This document shows, in pieces, positions 16,450 through 16,715 of a stretch of 16,715 nt of DNA. Origin of the DNA: Kalaharituber pfeilii. Its lineage: Eukaryota > Ascomycota > Pezizomycetes > Pezizales > Pezizaceae. The position numbers and the translations under genes are program-made. A model generated the notes under the pieces. That model was not told the origin of the DNA. It did no database searches and saw only the letters and a list, made by a program, of their open reading frames with translations. The stretch covers positions 1 through 16,715 of the forward strand of contig WHUZ01000270.1 of the NCBI GenBank assembly GCA_015179045.1, read 5' to 3'. Within the stretch, counting starts at the first letter, position 1; each line of letters opens with the position of its first letter.

Positions 16450-16715
16450 GGACGCTAACAAGATGGTTTTCACCTGAAACCGGAGCCCGTTCGGAAGAAG
16501 TTAATCTTGGTTTGGTCGTCGTATCCGAGTGTTACGGCCAGAGGGGCAAACTTGATGTAGTAGTGGAATAGTTCTCATTACCCTGCTTCAGGCCTTGAGC
16601 TTTCTTTCGGCAGTGTCCAGGCATCTGGGTCATCAAAAGGCAGCTCTGAGGGGGTAAAAAGGCTGCGTAGTCAGCGAAGGTGACAAGCCCCGTTGTATCA
16701 TTGAAGTGTGGCTGG
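16450..16715 (-). pseudogene. gag of element B, capsid part (partial)
   Basis: The minus strand matches A's gag at 3682-3950: FNDTTGLVTFADYAAF, the ERKLKA segment, the TLGYDDQTKINFF segment. It reaches the insertion point of C at 16450, where the codons would continue at 10615. Several single-base gains and losses relative to A break the frame, while the CAA that became a TAA stop in A (3888) is still intact here. The gag N-terminus and the 5' LTR of B lie to the right of the window. Confidence 0.88.

Overview
The window holds no intact gene. It is a stack of nested, decayed LTR retrotransposons of the Ty3/gypsy type. The organism is most likely a filamentous fungus, probably an ascomycete: the elements are gag-pol chromovirus-like elements, one with a C-terminal chromodomain, and the older copies are full of C-to-T / G-to-A changes that turn CAG, CAA, CGA and TGG codons into stops, resembling repeat-induced point mutation (RIP) or deamination of methylated cytosine. 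This assignment is inference; nothing here names a species.

Layout from outside to inside. (1) 1-900: edge of a 30-bp minisatellite, then AT-rich DNA with small inverted repeats and no recognisable gene. (2) About 900-1647: heavily mutated pieces of a gypsy family here called C. They are an LTR piece in reverse orientation, a 205-bp reverse-transcriptase piece, and the first 124 bp of a direct LTR. (3) 1648-2319: element D, a diverged relative of C. Its 5' LTR and leader are present and it is interrupted at 2320. (4) 2320-5530: element A in plus orientation, with 5' LTR, gag, protease and the start of RT. Its reading frames carry only stop codons and no frameshifts; it is cut off inside RT. 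(5) 5531-10615 and 16450-16715: element B, same family as A but in minus orientation, inserted into A's RT. Its 3' LTR, chromodomain, integrase, RNase H, RT, protease and part of gag are present. (6) 10616-16449: element C, plus orientation, complete with two LTRs, inserted into B's gag and flanked by a 5-bp target-site duplication with one transition (GGATG/GGACG). The rest of B, A and D should lie to the right of the window.

Comparing the copies exposes mechanism. The A/B family has gag and pol in -1 relation, with a canonical AAAAAAC slippery heptamer next to the gag stop and a perfect 9-bp stem-loop 7 nt downstream. The three LTR types that can be tested (A/B, C, D) show a stretch just downstream of a TATA box that is complementary to sequence starting 2 nt after the 5' LTR. 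This fits self-primed reverse transcription as known for Tf1/sushi elements, and no tRNA primer site is visible. All copies appear dead: catalytic residues of RT and integrase are lost, and stops or frameshifts break every gag and pol.
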